From Leucaena leucocephala (lineage: Eukaryota; Streptophyta; Magnoliopsida; Fabales; Fabaceae): 64,000 nt of DNA. This document shows, one piece after another, positions 34,034 through 46,555 of the stretch (within the stretch, counting starts at the first letter, position 1; each line of letters begins with the position of its first letter). Position numbers and translations under genes: made by a program. Under the pieces are notes generated by a model. It had not been told where the DNA came from. It worked only from the letters and a program-made list of their open reading frames with translations, and searched no databases. The stretch lies in NCBI GenBank assembly GCA_037074615.1, contig CM073532.1, positions 17,314,001 through 17,378,000 of the forward strand. Reading direction: 5' to 3'.

Positions 34034-35890
34034 GTGATAGTGAGAACTAAAATCACAAATGCCAACGGGTCTGAGCCTAATCCTTCCAAATCAGTGTATC
34101 CAACACTCCTGAGGTTTCAATATCAAATGAAAAGAAGTAGTATCAGGCTAAAGTGGCCAAAGATGGCCCAGAGGTGTCAAAGGAAAAGGGCAAGGTGCAG
34201 GCGAGCAAGGCTCCAGCAAAGGGAGGAACCAAAGACAAGAGCAAAGTACAGATATCTAAGCCTTCTCCAAAGTCTGCTTCAAAGAGAAAGGCTAAGTCAC
34301 AGCAGATCATCTCTGACACTGACTCTAATCCAGAGTTTTCTTCCATGCTTGAGAAGTCTGTAAAGACTACCACTGAGTCTCTTGGGAATAAATAGAGGAC
34401 ACCAAGGAAGCCTACTGCCACACCGGCCAGCTCCCTCAGTTTCTCATCCACTGTTTGATTTTTCTGCAAGGTAACCTAGACTTGGATGTTGACATGGCTA
34501 GATATAACACTGAGTTTAGGGAGAGAAAGTGTTATCCAATAGTATATGTGGATATCCTTGCACTTAAGGTAGACCAGAAGGTCAATTTGGACTTAATAGA
34601 GACTTTACATCATTTTGAGAGCTGGCTTAGGATAAGTGAACCATATAGTCTGGAAGTACTTAGAAGATTTTATTGCAATATGCAAATATTTGACACATTC
34701 GACGAAGATGAAAATATTGTAGATAGTTATCTAACTACTAGACTAAGAGGACGAGAGATCAAGTTGGACTTTAATGTTATTAATCAGATGATAGGTGCTC
34801 CTCCTTTAGTGCTAATGAAACCTATAGATCATGACAAGGCTTATCATATCCTCCTATAGACCACAAGCCCTTCCCTAGGTCCTTGTCATTCACCCCAAGT
34901 AAGATGTGTGATTTTTATCGCATCATGTACTATATCTAATCTCGATGTATGATTATCAAGTCTACAAGCTTCACCTACCTCAACCAACAAGACTACATCA
35001 CTCTGGCCAGAATAGTGAGTGGAGAGAATCTCAACCTAGGAGCTTTCATATATAGCCAGATGAGAGTTTTGTCAGAGCAGGACAAGGACCACTCCCATGC
35101 TATTTCTATAGCTTGTCTTCTTTCTAAAGCACTACAATATCCATCACTTGGAGGGAAAAAAGAAGGAACATATTGGTGCCTTTGGGATAACACAGCTGAA
35201 CAAGATGAAGACTAACCTTCCCTATGATGCCAAGAAGGGAATGCTTCCCAGAGATCACCAAGACAAGCAGCAGCCTACTGCTAGTGTTTCTCTTCCTCAG
35301 GATGAAGGTCACTCCTTTGCTAGACGTCAAGTATCTATGACACCATCATTCCTAGATGCATCCATTCAGAGATACCTTCAAACTGAGTTTGCTGAGCTAG
35401 AGAGCATACTCATGGCCTCAAGGAAAGAGGCTTACATGATTCATGAAAGGCGTAGCTATGGGATCCAGACATGCTTGAAGCTCATATCAGTTATTTCGAA
35501 GCTTTTAAGGAGGAAGTTAGGGAGAGGGAAGAAGTAATATCAGAGAGATAAGAGGCTATCCACCAAGAAGTGTTTGATGTGAAGAACATTCTACTAGTAT
35601 ATCTGACAATATTGGACCTTCTTTCTCAGATGAGGAACTCAGGGATTAGTCACCACTATCAGAGCCTCAGTATGATTAGCATGTTCCTGAAGCTCTTATC
35701 CCCTCATCCACTTTTGCCTCAACTTCTAAGCCCCAAGCATCAGTGACTCCTACCTACTCACTCATAGTACCCCTTCCTTCCATTTCCATAGCACCTGACC
35801 TTCCCTTACCCCAACTTCCTTTGGTCATTCCTTCATCTCTGGCCCCAACCCTTTTAGTGATGTCAAAAAGGGGGAGAGAGTAAGTGAAGA
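34034..35890 (+). pseudogene. SIRE env-like third coding region, broken
   Basis: Pieces in several frames: a lysine/serine-rich N-terminal part (34153-34395); a conserved block at 34455-34859 with EFRERKCYP, RISEPYSLEVLRRFYCN and NVINQMIGAP, resembling the domain annotated as putative plant transposon protein; a continuation at 34949-35215 (LNLGAFIYSQMRVL); a glutamate-rich part at about 35490-35560; and a proline-rich tail near 35690-35870 ending MSKRGRE. This position after pol is characteristic of SIRE elements. No signal peptide or transmembrane segment is evident. Non-functional because of frameshifts. Confidence 0.65.
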
Positions 35891-36065
35891 GGAGAAGGAA
35901 TCTTCTCTAGAGTCTATTGACTGAGTTATTTGAGTTTATTTCTATTTGTTTATTTTCTGCTTTGTATAACTTTAAAATTTTAATGATATGACTCCCTTTG
36001 TTATTCAAGTTATGCTAATGATATTCTAGTTGTATTTTAATGATTTTAACTCGGTTTTATCATCA

Positions 36066-36081
36066 TCAAAAAGGGAGAGAA
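36066..36081 (+). other. Polypurine tract, SIRE-like element
   Basis: AAAAAGGGAGAGAA directly before the 3' LTR start TGTTAGATTC. A similar tract, AAAAAGGGGGAGAGAG, lies near 35866-35881, so the element has duplicated polypurine tracts. Confidence 0.75.
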
Positions 36082-36398
36082 TGTTAGATTCAATAATATT
36101 TTGATGATGTCAAAAGGAACTCAAATAATTAAGTTGTTTCTATGCTCAAATGATGTCAAAATTGATCTAAAATAATAAGTTGTTTGTGTTTGAATGTTCT
36201 TAAAAGATAAAGTTAATCAAGTTAATCAATTAGTTAGTCGATTAATGGTATTTAATTGATTAATCAATCGATTAATGAGTATCAATTAATCAATTGGTTG
36301 TTCAATTAATGTAAGGACAGTGTTCTATACTATAAAGGAAAATCAATTAATCGATTAATGAGTTTCCATTAATTGATTAAGTGTTCGATAAATCATAA
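36082..36398 (+). repeat. 3' LTR of SIRE-like element, first piece
   Basis: Homologous to the start of the 5' LTR, colinear with about 23046-23314, with TTAATCGATTAA motifs. It stops at TCATAA (36393-36398), which recurs at 40457-40462 where the LTR resumes. That is consistent with a target duplication of the intervening insertion. Confidence 0.75.
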
Positions 36399-37034
36399 CT
36401 AAGATAAAGAAATGAAATGAAACATGTTTCTCTTGCATATAAGGTATGTATTAAATGGCAAATCTATAAAAAAAGAGCAATAAAACATTTCCTTAACAAA
36501 GTAAAGCAGTAGAAATCAAATACAAATGTACATCATTTGATATGAGTATTACAGTATTTTAACATCGCTGTTCTTAGCTTTTTAAGCTTACGAGGTGGCT
36601 TATGGATCCTCATCTAGGCTTGCCTCTAACCCTAGTTGCTCTTATATACTCCATTATGACTTTTAGGTAGAATTTAGTATTCTCCTTATCTGTCATGAAT
36701 CCAATGTAATCGCTAATCATGCCATTAATGCCTTTTATATTTGTTAGTTTGGTTGCATCTCTTTCAGCTATGCTCATGGGCAAAGTAGGGGTAAGAGGTT
36801 AGTTCACTTCCTTTCCATCCTCAACTGGAGTTTCATCTTGAAAAGGTCCTGGAGTTTGAGTCTAAAGAAACCATGAAAGGTCGCTCAAGAAAGGGTTTGA
36901 TAGGGAATAAAGTTTTTGACCTCAGTTCGAAAGCATACATTACTTTTGGTTCCTTTTGTGGAACTTCCTCTACTAACTCCTCTAGGTCTTCTTCAGAAAG
37001 TTCATCAAATGTACTTATCATTGACAACTAAACT

Positions 37035-39330
37035 AGTTATATTAACAAAGGTTAAGGTGCAAATTTGGCTCAGAAGTTTCCAGTTAAGAATGCTTTGTAT
37101 CTGAAAGTCTTTTTATAAGGAATGTTGCCCTAGAAGTTTTTAAATCGTAGTAATGTCACCCTGACCGTTACCCAAAGTTGTTTAACCATTACTTGACCAA
37201 TATGCTAACGTGGCATGCCACATTTCATCCACATCATCTTTTTTTTGTTAATGTGCAAATTTGCCTAGAAGTTTTTGGATATCTGAAAGTTTTTTTTGGC
37301 TCAATGTGTTGGAAATTGTGCCCTAGGGGCCAATCATTATCTTATAAATATTATTGTTTTATGAATTTCTTAATTATGTTATCACATTATTTGCATGTTT
37401 ACTATGATAACCATCCTTGGATAACTCATGATCTTATCCTAAATGTCCCTGGTCGGTCATCTATGCGGGAGCAGAGATGAAATAAGACCAGTATGACTTT
37501 GAAGATATATAGAGATATAAATCAAAGTCATAGGCACATGTAAGAGTACAGGGTGTTGGATCGACCCGCCATGAGAGAGCTGCATGGGTCAAGTTATAAG
37601 TTTCTCTCATATACAAGCTATGTCACTATGCCCTTTGACCTGAGATCATCATGGATTCCTACATGACAAACGCTCATCTTTGACCTAGTCAAAAGTCACT
37701 TTTGACCGAGTGATCATAAAGGCTATGTTCGGGCTTAGTAGTTTTTCATACGGAGGAATGTGAATGGTCAAGATGGAATTTGTCCCTCACATTCGTAGAG
37801 AGATATTACTGGGCCTCTCGATGAGTGAGTCTTAGAAATGTATGGCCATACTGGAATGGAAGGGTAGTTCCATTTCTATATTCAGACTACTCAGGGATCG
37901 AGAAAGTAACGGTCAGGAACAGGAGGATGACGTTCACCATGCCTCATCCATGACCGAAATATCGTGTGACAAAAGGGATGTGATATGGTTGTATGAAAGG
38001 TAACATCGTTCATCGATCCTCATATATTTTGGGTAGTCGTAATGTCTTGCTAGAGGCCGCTTACGACTTGTGGGTTAGTATAGTAACTGGCCCACTGCCA
38101 ACTTCATATGGGCCTACAGGGTCGCACACAAAATAGCCCAACACGAGCTGTGATGTCCAGATTCATTGAATCTAAGAGATGTCTAGATTCAATGAATAGT
38201 CTAGGGTGGATTTATATATTTTTTATATATATAAATTTGTATATATATATTATATATATAATATAAGAGATATTTGCAAGATTTAATTTATAAGGATAAA
38301 TTAAATTTCTATCACTTTTGAATTTCAATTTAAATGGATATGATCTATTTGAATTTGAAATTCAAATTGATAAGATATCTCAAATTTGATTTATGAGAAT
38401 AAATCAAATATAATTCCGTCTTATCTTTATTAAATAAATAGGTGATTTAAATATGTGGGACAAATTTAATAAAAACCATATTTATTTAATTAGTTTCTTA
38501 TCAAATTATGTAATATATGATATTGTATTAATTTCAGAATTAATATAAGATTAATTCTGAAGCTCAGCCCAATTAGAAGCCCGATAGCATCCTATATATT
38601 TGATATTAGGAGCTAGGGTTCTACACATAGACACAAACACAACACAACACACAAGAGAAAAAGGGGCAAGGAGAGTGCAAAAGGTTTGCAGATAAGAAAC
38701 TGCCGGAATAGAGATGGTAAGGACAGAATCTTGAGAAAACCCTAGAGGGACAAGAGGCGCTAGCACTTCGTTCATGATTGGAACGTTGTTTGTGTGGATA
38801 CAGGTAGAGGAAGCCGATCTGAGTTGTTGACTTCTTGCGAACGAGAAAAGAGCACCAGGTACGATGAGGTTGCGACCAGTTGACACATAGGTCGCGCCCA
38901 AATTGGCTTCTGAACATAAGAAATCCGAAAAGAGACTAAAGGTCGCGACTAGAAGCAGAGAAAGTCGCGACTGAGAACTCCAGAGATGACAGGTCGCGAC
39001 TTAATGTTCCAGAGGCGACAGGTCGCGACTAGAAGCTTAGTAGGTCGCGACTGAAAGTTCCAGAGGCGAGGAGTCGCGACTAGTGGACACGGAGGTCGCG
39101 ACTAAAGCTTGAATACGAAGGTAACACTTCTTTCTCCTTGACTTAAACACATTCGATAGATCCTGGCAGGGAATGTAAACAATTTTTAAAGTTATTTCCG
39201 CTGCGTGTCTTCCAATTCCCTTCACAATGTTACCCTGACATTATCCAGGTTCAGTTTAACCGCTAATTAGACAAAATATGCTAAGTTGGTCATTACACAT
39301 ATCATTTACATCATTTTCTTTAAGTCATAT
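37035..39330 (+). repeat. About 190-bp tandem repeat, locus 2 (split)
   Basis: Two units with GTGCAAATTTG, GTAGTAATGTCACCCTGAC and AACGTGGCATGCC (37040-37235 and 37245 onward). The second unit is split by the solo LTR at 37307-39224 and resumes at 39225. Same family as the locus at 20717. Confidence 0.65.
37307..39224 (+). mobile_element. Family-1 solo LTR in the tandem repeat
   Basis: 1918-bp LTR, plus orientation, perfect TSD CAATG at 37302-37306 and 39225-39229. The TCGCGA array is at about 38860-39115. Confidence 0.95.
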
Positions 39331-39429
39331 ATATAAACGAGGAAAACATTAAAAATGTATCATTCTAAACTCTGTCGTTATTAGAGTATCACTCTCAGCA
39401 TACCATATTCTTGCATCCTCTTGAAAAAT

Positions 39430-40455
39430 TGTTAGAATAGGTTGGATCACCCAAGAGGGGCATATTGGGTGTTTGTGGGATTTTAGAACTTTTAAAAATC
39501 TAAAGATATTTATAATAAAGTTTAAAGAATAGAGTTTAGAATGATATCATCGAATGAAGAGGTTGTCAAAGAAGTTCTGCACAGGAAGATTTATACTGGT
39601 TCTGTCCAACCACTTGACCTACGTCCAGTCCCTATAAAGCTCCTCTGAGTGTTCCACTATCCCTAATATTCAGTGGGTTCTTGGTGCCTCAGTACAACTG
39701 ACGTGTGAATCCCTCACACTCCCCTTACACCCGTAAGGTTATGATCACTCAAGAATCACACTTGAGTAATTCAAAGTAAATTGTTGATACAAATAAACTC
39801 TCTCATCAGAAGAGTGGATAAGATAATCTTTTAAGCTTACTATCTAAGTTTCTCTCAACTAAGATTATGTTTGCTCTGAACCATAAGAAGAAAAATAGAG
39901 TACATCAAAGACCTAATAAATATGATCAAAATGCATTGTGAGCTTTTCTTGTTAAGTCTCCTAACTTCTTCAACTTTCTCACTTTGGCTTCTTCTTTCTT
40001 TTATATTTCGTCTTCACAATTATAGATGGTCATTGTCAAAATATAGTTGTTATTGCTGACATATGCATTTGGATAAATCTTGTTCTTTTAGATTCCTTCA
40101 TTTGGTAATATGTTAGACTCATACTTGTTACTGTTGTAACCATTATAGTAAAGGAATAATTGGTAGTAATAAGGTGAGTATTTAATGCTTTGTCAGATGT
40201 AGCAAGTTTCTGTTAACGTAGCCTTCATCATTTCAATCTCTTAGACTTTTCTGAGCAAACTCAATCTCAAAAGAGTTGTTAGTAGTTTAAGCAATGATTA
40301 AGTGTATGAACAAGTAATAATCAACTTGTATTAAACATATCATGTTCTAATCAAGTTCAGATGGCTTTCAATAAATATACTGAATTAATCCATTAACTAA
40401 TCAATTAATTATCATTAATTCGATCAATATTTTAATTAATGAGAGAAACAAAAAA
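39430..40455 (-). repeat. Inverted SIRE LTR fragment
   Basis: Reverse-complement match to the right half of the SIRE LTR, colinear with about 24853 down to 23840. It starts at TGTTAGAATAGG, the reverse of the LTR end. No primer-binding site follows it on the minus strand. It abuts plus-oriented LTR sequence at 40457. Confidence 0.75.
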
Positions 40456-40456
40456 G

Positions 40457-40980
40457 TCATAAGATAGCTCTCTGGAATTGAACAGATAAGTCAATTAATC
40501 AATTGGTTAATCGATTAATTATAATTAATCGATTGGTTCGATTAATATGTTAAGAATAGTTTTTCTTCTGAACACAGATAACTCTATTAATCGATTAGTT
40601 AATCCATTAATTTATATTAATCCATTAACTGTTCGATTAATTAGTGAAGAATCATTGTGGGAAATTCAAATATGAATTCATTAATCGATTAGTTAATTGA
40701 TTAATTTACATTAATGGATTAATTGTTGGATTAATTTGTGTTGAAAACATTTCTGTTTCTACTCTTCCAAGGATATTAATCGACTAGGTATTCAATTAAC
40801 TTCATATATTTCAAATATCTTTCTCTATTTGCATTGAAATTGATTGAATCTCTCTTTGAGCTATATATGATTGTTCTAAATATGAAATATACATATGTTT
40901 CTCCACATTCTTCATTAGATATCTTTTGACAAACTTATTGCATTGTATATGGTTGAAAATCTAATCTATGTGATGCTCTA
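40457..40980 (+). repeat. 3' LTR of SIRE-like element, middle piece
   Basis: Plus-oriented LTR sequence colinear with about 23309-23828, resuming where 36398 stopped. It ends abruptly at GATGCTCTA (40980). The final third of the LTR is missing in this orientation. Confidence 0.7.
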
Positions 40981-41260
40981 AGTGGGAGCCTTTTAGATAA
41001 AGAGTCTTCTAAAAGCAAACTTTGATGAGAATAGTCTTATATTAATTTTGATAGGAAGTGATGGCATTGCTAGTGCCTATGTGATGGGAGTACAAATGTA
41101 TTCTCCTAATCATGTGTCTAGTGATGTTATTTCCTGATAAAAAATGATAAAAGTAGATGACATTGTATACTTTACATGTGCTATATATATAAATTCACTT
41201 AAATGTTCAATGGTTCAATAAATTAATGTGGGATAGGTTTGTCACAGAACCGATATTGAA
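40981..41260 (+). other. Leader of third copia element
   Basis: Non-coding. TATATATATAAATTCAC lies near 41203-41220, upstream of the gag fragment. This may be LTR or leader of that element, but no clear primer-binding site is visible. Confidence 0.35.
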
Positions 41261-41873
41261 TAATGGCATCAAAGAATATTATTGCTGAATTAAACAAGGG
41301 CAAAAACTCAATGGGGACAAATGGGATATTTGGCACCAAAAGGTCCAATATATTCTAGAAGAACAAGATGCAATTGAGCTTTTAACAATGGCAATAGTAG
41401 AGTCTGAGGCTGGAAATACGGTCCAGCATAAGAGAGACTAGGAAGCATACCTGTCCTAGAAAAAGAAGAATAGCATAGCAAGAATCACATTGCTTAGTAC
41501 AATGGCTGATGATTTGATGTGGGAGTTTGAGACCCACAGAACGGCACAAGCTCTGTGGATTGCCTTAAAGGATAAGTTTGGTGAAGTCTCCATGACTAAG
41601 CTTAGAAGGTTGACGATTAAATTCAATACCTATAAGGTAAAATCAAATAATCCTATGAGGCAACATCTAAGAGAGATGTCCAACATGATTCGTGAACTGA
41701 AAGAGGATGAACATAATCTATCTGACAAGCAGCAAGTCCAGGCTGTCCTCAGGTCGCTCCCTGCCAGTTGGGAGCACATGAAAGTTAATCTAACCCATAA
41801 TGAAAATATCATCACTTTCAATGATGTAGCTATGCATTTAGAGCTAGAGGATGAACGTCTAGAGGCTTATAAG
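41261..41873 (+). pseudogene. Copia gag (UBN2-type) of a third lineage, truncated
   Basis: Starting at the ATG near 41264, a frameshift after about 15 codons leads into KLNGDKWDIWHQKVQYILEE, and then two TAG codons (41440-41442 and 41458-41460, probably former Trp). The 41490-41873 part is open, with LWIALKDKFGE, RLTIKFNTYKV and LRSLPASWEHMK, typical of copia gag polyproteins. It is cut by element 2 (TSD copy ATAAG at 41869-41873); the rest would lie beyond the window. Unrelated in sequence to the family-1 and SIRE gags. Confidence 0.75.
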
Positions 41874-41892
41874 TGTTGGAGATTATGCCCTA

Positions 41893-44787
41893 TGAAACAT
41901 CCTCCTTTATATCTCTCAAAGTACTCTTGCTATAGCACTCTCAACTGGATTATATCTCTCTTGCCGGAAATTCTGGCAGAAAATAACTGTACTGATTCGG
42001 TAATTCCCCATGAGAACTACCATTCTACGTAAGTACCCAGGAAAGACTGGATGAACCGGCTAGGTCCACTCACTTCCAACCTCCTTAGACAGCACCTACG
42101 TACACAGTACTTTGTATAGTCTACCAGCACAACGGTATTTTCTAACAAATATCTTTAAGTCTTAACCTTCAAACCTTGACCTTAATTTTGAACTTTAATC
42201 TTACTCAATTGTAACTATTTTAGAACATTGTAGTACCTCTTAACCTCAAAAACATGAATTTCCAAGAGTTGGGCTTACGATTACTGTTCATTATCACTAT
42301 TCACTGGGTAATTCCAGATTACAACTTGAACTTTGAAAATTCATAACTAAATCTAGAAAATTTGTTTTAAGGTGATTCCAATTTATAATGAAATATATTT
42401 CATTTAAATTTGATATAAAAATATGAAAATGAGATCTTCTTGTTCAGATCAAATCAGTTTATTCGTTGAACTTTACTGTTCATTTGATAAATCTGGAAGT
42501 TCCAGTTTCTTTGCCCCATTTTCAAAAATTCATTTCTCCTTCTATACTTATCCAATTGAGTTGAATTACATATGGATTTAAATCTACATATGTATACTTT
42601 AATTTCACAAAATTTTGAGGAAAAAATCGTTCGTTTACTATATGAAGTTAGCGCATGAACCTCACTGCCTCTGAGTAGTCGGTTTACCTTATTCCAGATT
42701 TCAACTCCTAACTTTGAAAAATCATAACAATTCTAGTTCTTAACCAAATGAGGCGTTCTTGGTGTCCATTTAAATCTCTAGATCTTAGCTATGTTCATGA
42801 AAAATTTCATATGAAAACTCATCATATAAGTCAATCAAAATACTGATGGAAGTACACTACCTCAGATTGGATTTATGAGTAGCATGCATCATACAAACCA
42901 AAACATCATCTTGTAATTAAAGTGCACACTCTTTAAATTATGTACAGTCATCCATCAACATTTACCCTCTTGCCTTGAGAAGATTCAGCACCTAGAGCAT
43001 GTTTAATTATATGGAAGGAATGAGATTTCATGGAAATCCCAATAGCAAGTAATATAAACTATAAGGTTATGCATGTTTGATTGAATGCCTAACATGTTAT
43101 CAAGCAATGGGAGCTAATTCATGCTTATACATAAGCAAACTCTAACATGCATATTGTCATGACATATATTGCAAGGGGTATCACATACTCATATCACATC
43201 ATCATCATCATCACAACATTCCATGCTCAACCAAACCTTCATGCATAACAAGTAAGCAAAACAATCAAAGCACATCAGTTTATAGTTAGATATTCTTGCT
43301 ACCTCTTGTAGATCCTTGTTCCTTTCCTTCTTGTAATGGTCCTTCCTTGCCACAAATGTAAAAACCTAGGCATTACAAGATAATTACCAAATTATAACTC
43401 CATTCCAAACAAAATCCAAGTCTAGTTTCAATAAGCTCCATTTTTCCAAAAATTTCCATTTTGGTTCCAATGCTTCCCATACTTGTTCCTCCACTTTACC
43501 CCCACACAAAATCTCATTTTAAGACCATTGGAAGCATCAAAATTATAAAATTTAAATCACTGTTCACGCGAGTGAACAGTACCGTGAGGAATTTTCAACA
43601 TTATAACCTTTAATTCCAATGGTTTCCAAGGTTCAAAACCTTTCCAATCCTACACAAAATCATCATATAAACTCAATGGAAGCATTAAATCATTGAAATT
43701 CCATTTTCTTGTATCATGAACAGTGCATGAACAGTGCAAACCGAAATGGTAAAGTGAAGAACATCAACTTACCTTACTTGCTCTTTCAAGACCCTTGCTT
43801 CTTCCTTGCTTTCTTCCACTTTCTTTCTCTAGAACTCACTTCTCTCTCTAAAGGAGCTCTTGGGTGTGAAGAATGAATGGAAAGGGGGGTATTTATAGCA
43901 AAAGTCATGTGCCATTTGAAGGCCAAGATCACTTTGGAAACTATTTAATCTAATGGTTAAAGGTTTGATCTTAGAATATCTTTTCACTTTGGCTCATGAC
44001 CTCACCACCATGACCTCACTAGAATGACATCACTTGGGACACCTAAGCTCTCTTCTTGGCACCATTTTTAGTCCATGTGGGTCCCACCATGTGCAAAACA
44101 TAATTCTTACTTTATTCTCTTTTTCTTTATTTCCAAAAATCTATAAATTATTTATTTTTGGACTTGGGCTCCAAGAAAACTTTTGGGCCTTATTGGGCTG
44201 GCCTAGGATGACATGTTGGGGCTCTTTTAGGTCCAATAGCTAACTGGCCCAAATCCCAATGTATTTTCCTTATACCGATATCCTTAAATCACCCCGATCT
44301 TAGCATAAATGCTAAACACCTCTTTTAATTGTTCTAACATTTTTAGAAATTCATTCTAATATAAAATTAATTCTCTACAAAGTTTCATAATTTTCTGAGC
44401 CCCAGAAATCTTGTTAAAAATTACATACGTTTCCTTTAACCCTTTATCGGTGTCCTTTTTCACCGTAAATTCCATAATTAATTCTACAAGACCCCTTTTT
44501 GACTTATGTTAACTCCATAAATTCTCATATTAATTATAATAATTTATTATCAAATTTCATCTGATATCCATCCATTGTGTGAAATGACCAAAATGCCCTC
44601 CATTTACTTCTAGTTTCTTAGGGCATCACAGTGGCATTTTCGTAATTTTATACTTTCGCTTTTAGACTTTCTTCCTCTTCCAATTAATCCTTTTCTTTAC
44701 ATAAATATGGCCACATCTTTTCCAAAAATATCATATATTTCATTTAACCTGTACATACAACTTAGTACCGAAATTAGGGATGTTACA
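41893..44787 (-). mobile_element. Family-2 solo LTR A
   Basis: 2895 bp. The plus strand starts TGAAACATCC and ends GGATGTTACA; TSD CCCTA at 41888-41892 and 44788-44792. TATAAATA on the minus strand at 43897-43890. No coding sequence and no duplicated ends, so it is read as a solo LTR. From about 43400 to the end it is almost identical to copy D (49620-51156). Confidence 0.88.
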
Positions 44788-46300
44788 CCCTAGGGGCCCA
44801 TCATTATGTTATGAACATTGTTGATTTATGAATTTCTTAATTATGTTATCACATTATTTTCATATTTACTGTGATGACCATCCTTGGATAACTCATGATC
44901 TTATCCTAAATGTCCCTGGTCGGTCATCTATGAGGGAGCAGAGATGAAATAAGACTAGTATGACTTTGAAGATATATAGAGATATAAATCAAAGTCATAG
45001 GCACATGTAAGAGTACAGGGTGTTGGATCGACCCTCCATGAGAGAGCTGCATGGGTCAACTTATAAGCTTCTCTCATATACAAGTCATGTCACTATGCCC
45101 TTTGACCTGAGATCATCATGGATTCCTACATGACAAACGCTCATCTTTGACCTAGTCAAAAGTCACTTTTGACCGAGTGATCATAAAGGCTATGTTCGGG
45201 CTTAGTAGTTTTTCATGCGGAGGAATGTGAATGGTCAAGATGGAATTTGTCCCCCACATTCGTAGAGAGATATTACTGGGCCTCTCGATGAGTAAGTCTG
45301 AGAAATGTATGGCCATACTGTAATGGAAGGGTAGTTCCATTACTATAGTCAGACTGCTCAGGGATCGAGAAAGTAACGGTCAGGAATAAGAGGATGGCGT
45401 TCACCATGCCTCATCCATGACCGAAATATCGTGTGACAAAAGGGACGTGATATGGTTGTATGAAAGGTAACATCGTTTATCGATCCTCATATGATTTGGG
45501 TAGTCATAATGCCTTGCTAGAGACTACTTACGACTTGTGGGTCAGTATAGTAACTGGCCCACTGCCAACTTCATATGGGCCTACAGGGTCGCACATAAAA
45601 CAACCCAATGCTAGCTATGATGTCCAGATTCATTGAATCTAAGAGATGTCTAGATTCAAAGAATAATCTAAGGTGGATATATATATTATATATATAAATT
45701 AGTATATATATATTATATATAATATAAGAGATATTTGCAAGATTTAATTTATAAGGATAAATTAAATCTCTATCACTTTTGAATTTGAATTTAAATGGAT
45801 ATGATCTATTTGAATTTGAAATTCAAATTGATAAGATATCTCAAATTTGATTTATGAGAATAAATCAAATATAATTCCGTCTTATCTTTATTTTAAATTA
45901 AATAAATAGGTGAATTAAATCTGTGGGACAGATTTAATATAAACCATATTTATTTAATTAGTTTCTTATTAAATTATGCAATATATGATATTGTTTTAAT
46001 TTTAGAATTAATATAAAGATTAATTATGAAGCCCGGCCCAATTAGAAGCCCGATAGCATCCTATATATTTGATATTAGGGGCTAGGTGTAACATCCCAAT
46101 TTTTAGGCCTAGAGATGCAGAGATAGCCTAAGATTAAGAGGCTACTAGACCCCCTTTTTAGAGGAACGCAAAGAGTTTCAGGGACTGAGCTGCGAGTAAG
46201 TAAAGGTACGGGGACTTATGTGTAAACAATGGAAGTCTCAAGGGGTAAATGGCCATTTGGGGATGATGTAAAGGTCAAAGGTTCAAGAGTTGACCAGTTA

Positions 46301-46555
46301 GGTCGCGATGATAAAGAAGTTGGTCGCGACGAGAGTATATTATGGTCGCGACGAATATTGGCAGAGAGGATTGGTCATGACGGATAATGTTGTGGTGTCG
46401 CGACTAATGAGTAGAATGAGCCTGGTTGCGACTAAAAAGTGATGTGGTTGGGACGAAAGACTGTTATGGTCGCGACTAAAGGATGTTGTGGTCGCGACTA
46501 ATGAACCAAAAGATGTTATGTCGTGATGAGATGATGGCTAGGTCGCGACTAGTGG
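46301..46555 (+). repeat. GGTCGCGAC array in a family-2 LTR
   Basis: About eleven GGTCGCGACKA-type motifs (several mutated at CpG) spaced about 20-27 bp apart, ending with GTCGCGACTAGTGG (46543-46556), a 14-mer also found in family-1 LTR arrays. It lies about 570-820 bp upstream of the TATA box. Confidence 0.8.

Larger units (their letters stand above)
36399..40456. mobile_element. 4-kb insertion in the SIRE 3' LTR
   Basis: Lies between the TCATAA repeats. Contents: 36399-37034 unrecognised sequence with a minus-strand open frame at 37027-36833 (acidic LSEEDLEELVEEVP stretch, possibly an old coding fragment); the 190-bp tandem repeat locus 2; the family-1 solo LTR; and an inverted SIRE LTR fragment. 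The inserted element as a whole has no TG..CA ends, so its class is unclear. Confidence 0.45.
23046..40980 (+). mobile_element. SIRE-like copia element, nested and rearranged
   Basis: Plus-strand copia element: 5' LTR 23046-24853, tRNA-Met primer site, gag from 24912, solo LTR of the same family nested at 25544-27190, protease-integrase-RT-RNase H 27191-30425, a spacer rich in TTAATCGATTAA, a nested family-2 LTR (about 31036-34001), an env-like region 34034-35890, polypurine tract, and a 3' LTR in two pieces (36082-36398 and 40457-40980) split by a 4-kb insertion. The DSGCSRHMTG protease text plus the extra env-like region point to the SIRE/Maximus lineage. All frames are broken. Confidence 0.85.

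Noticed and set aside
41893..44787. DNA transposon with terminal inverted repeats
   Set aside because: The ends are TG..CA with 5-bp TSDs, there is a TATA box, and family members show LTR-like modular structure. The 10-bp inverted ends are usual for LTRs.
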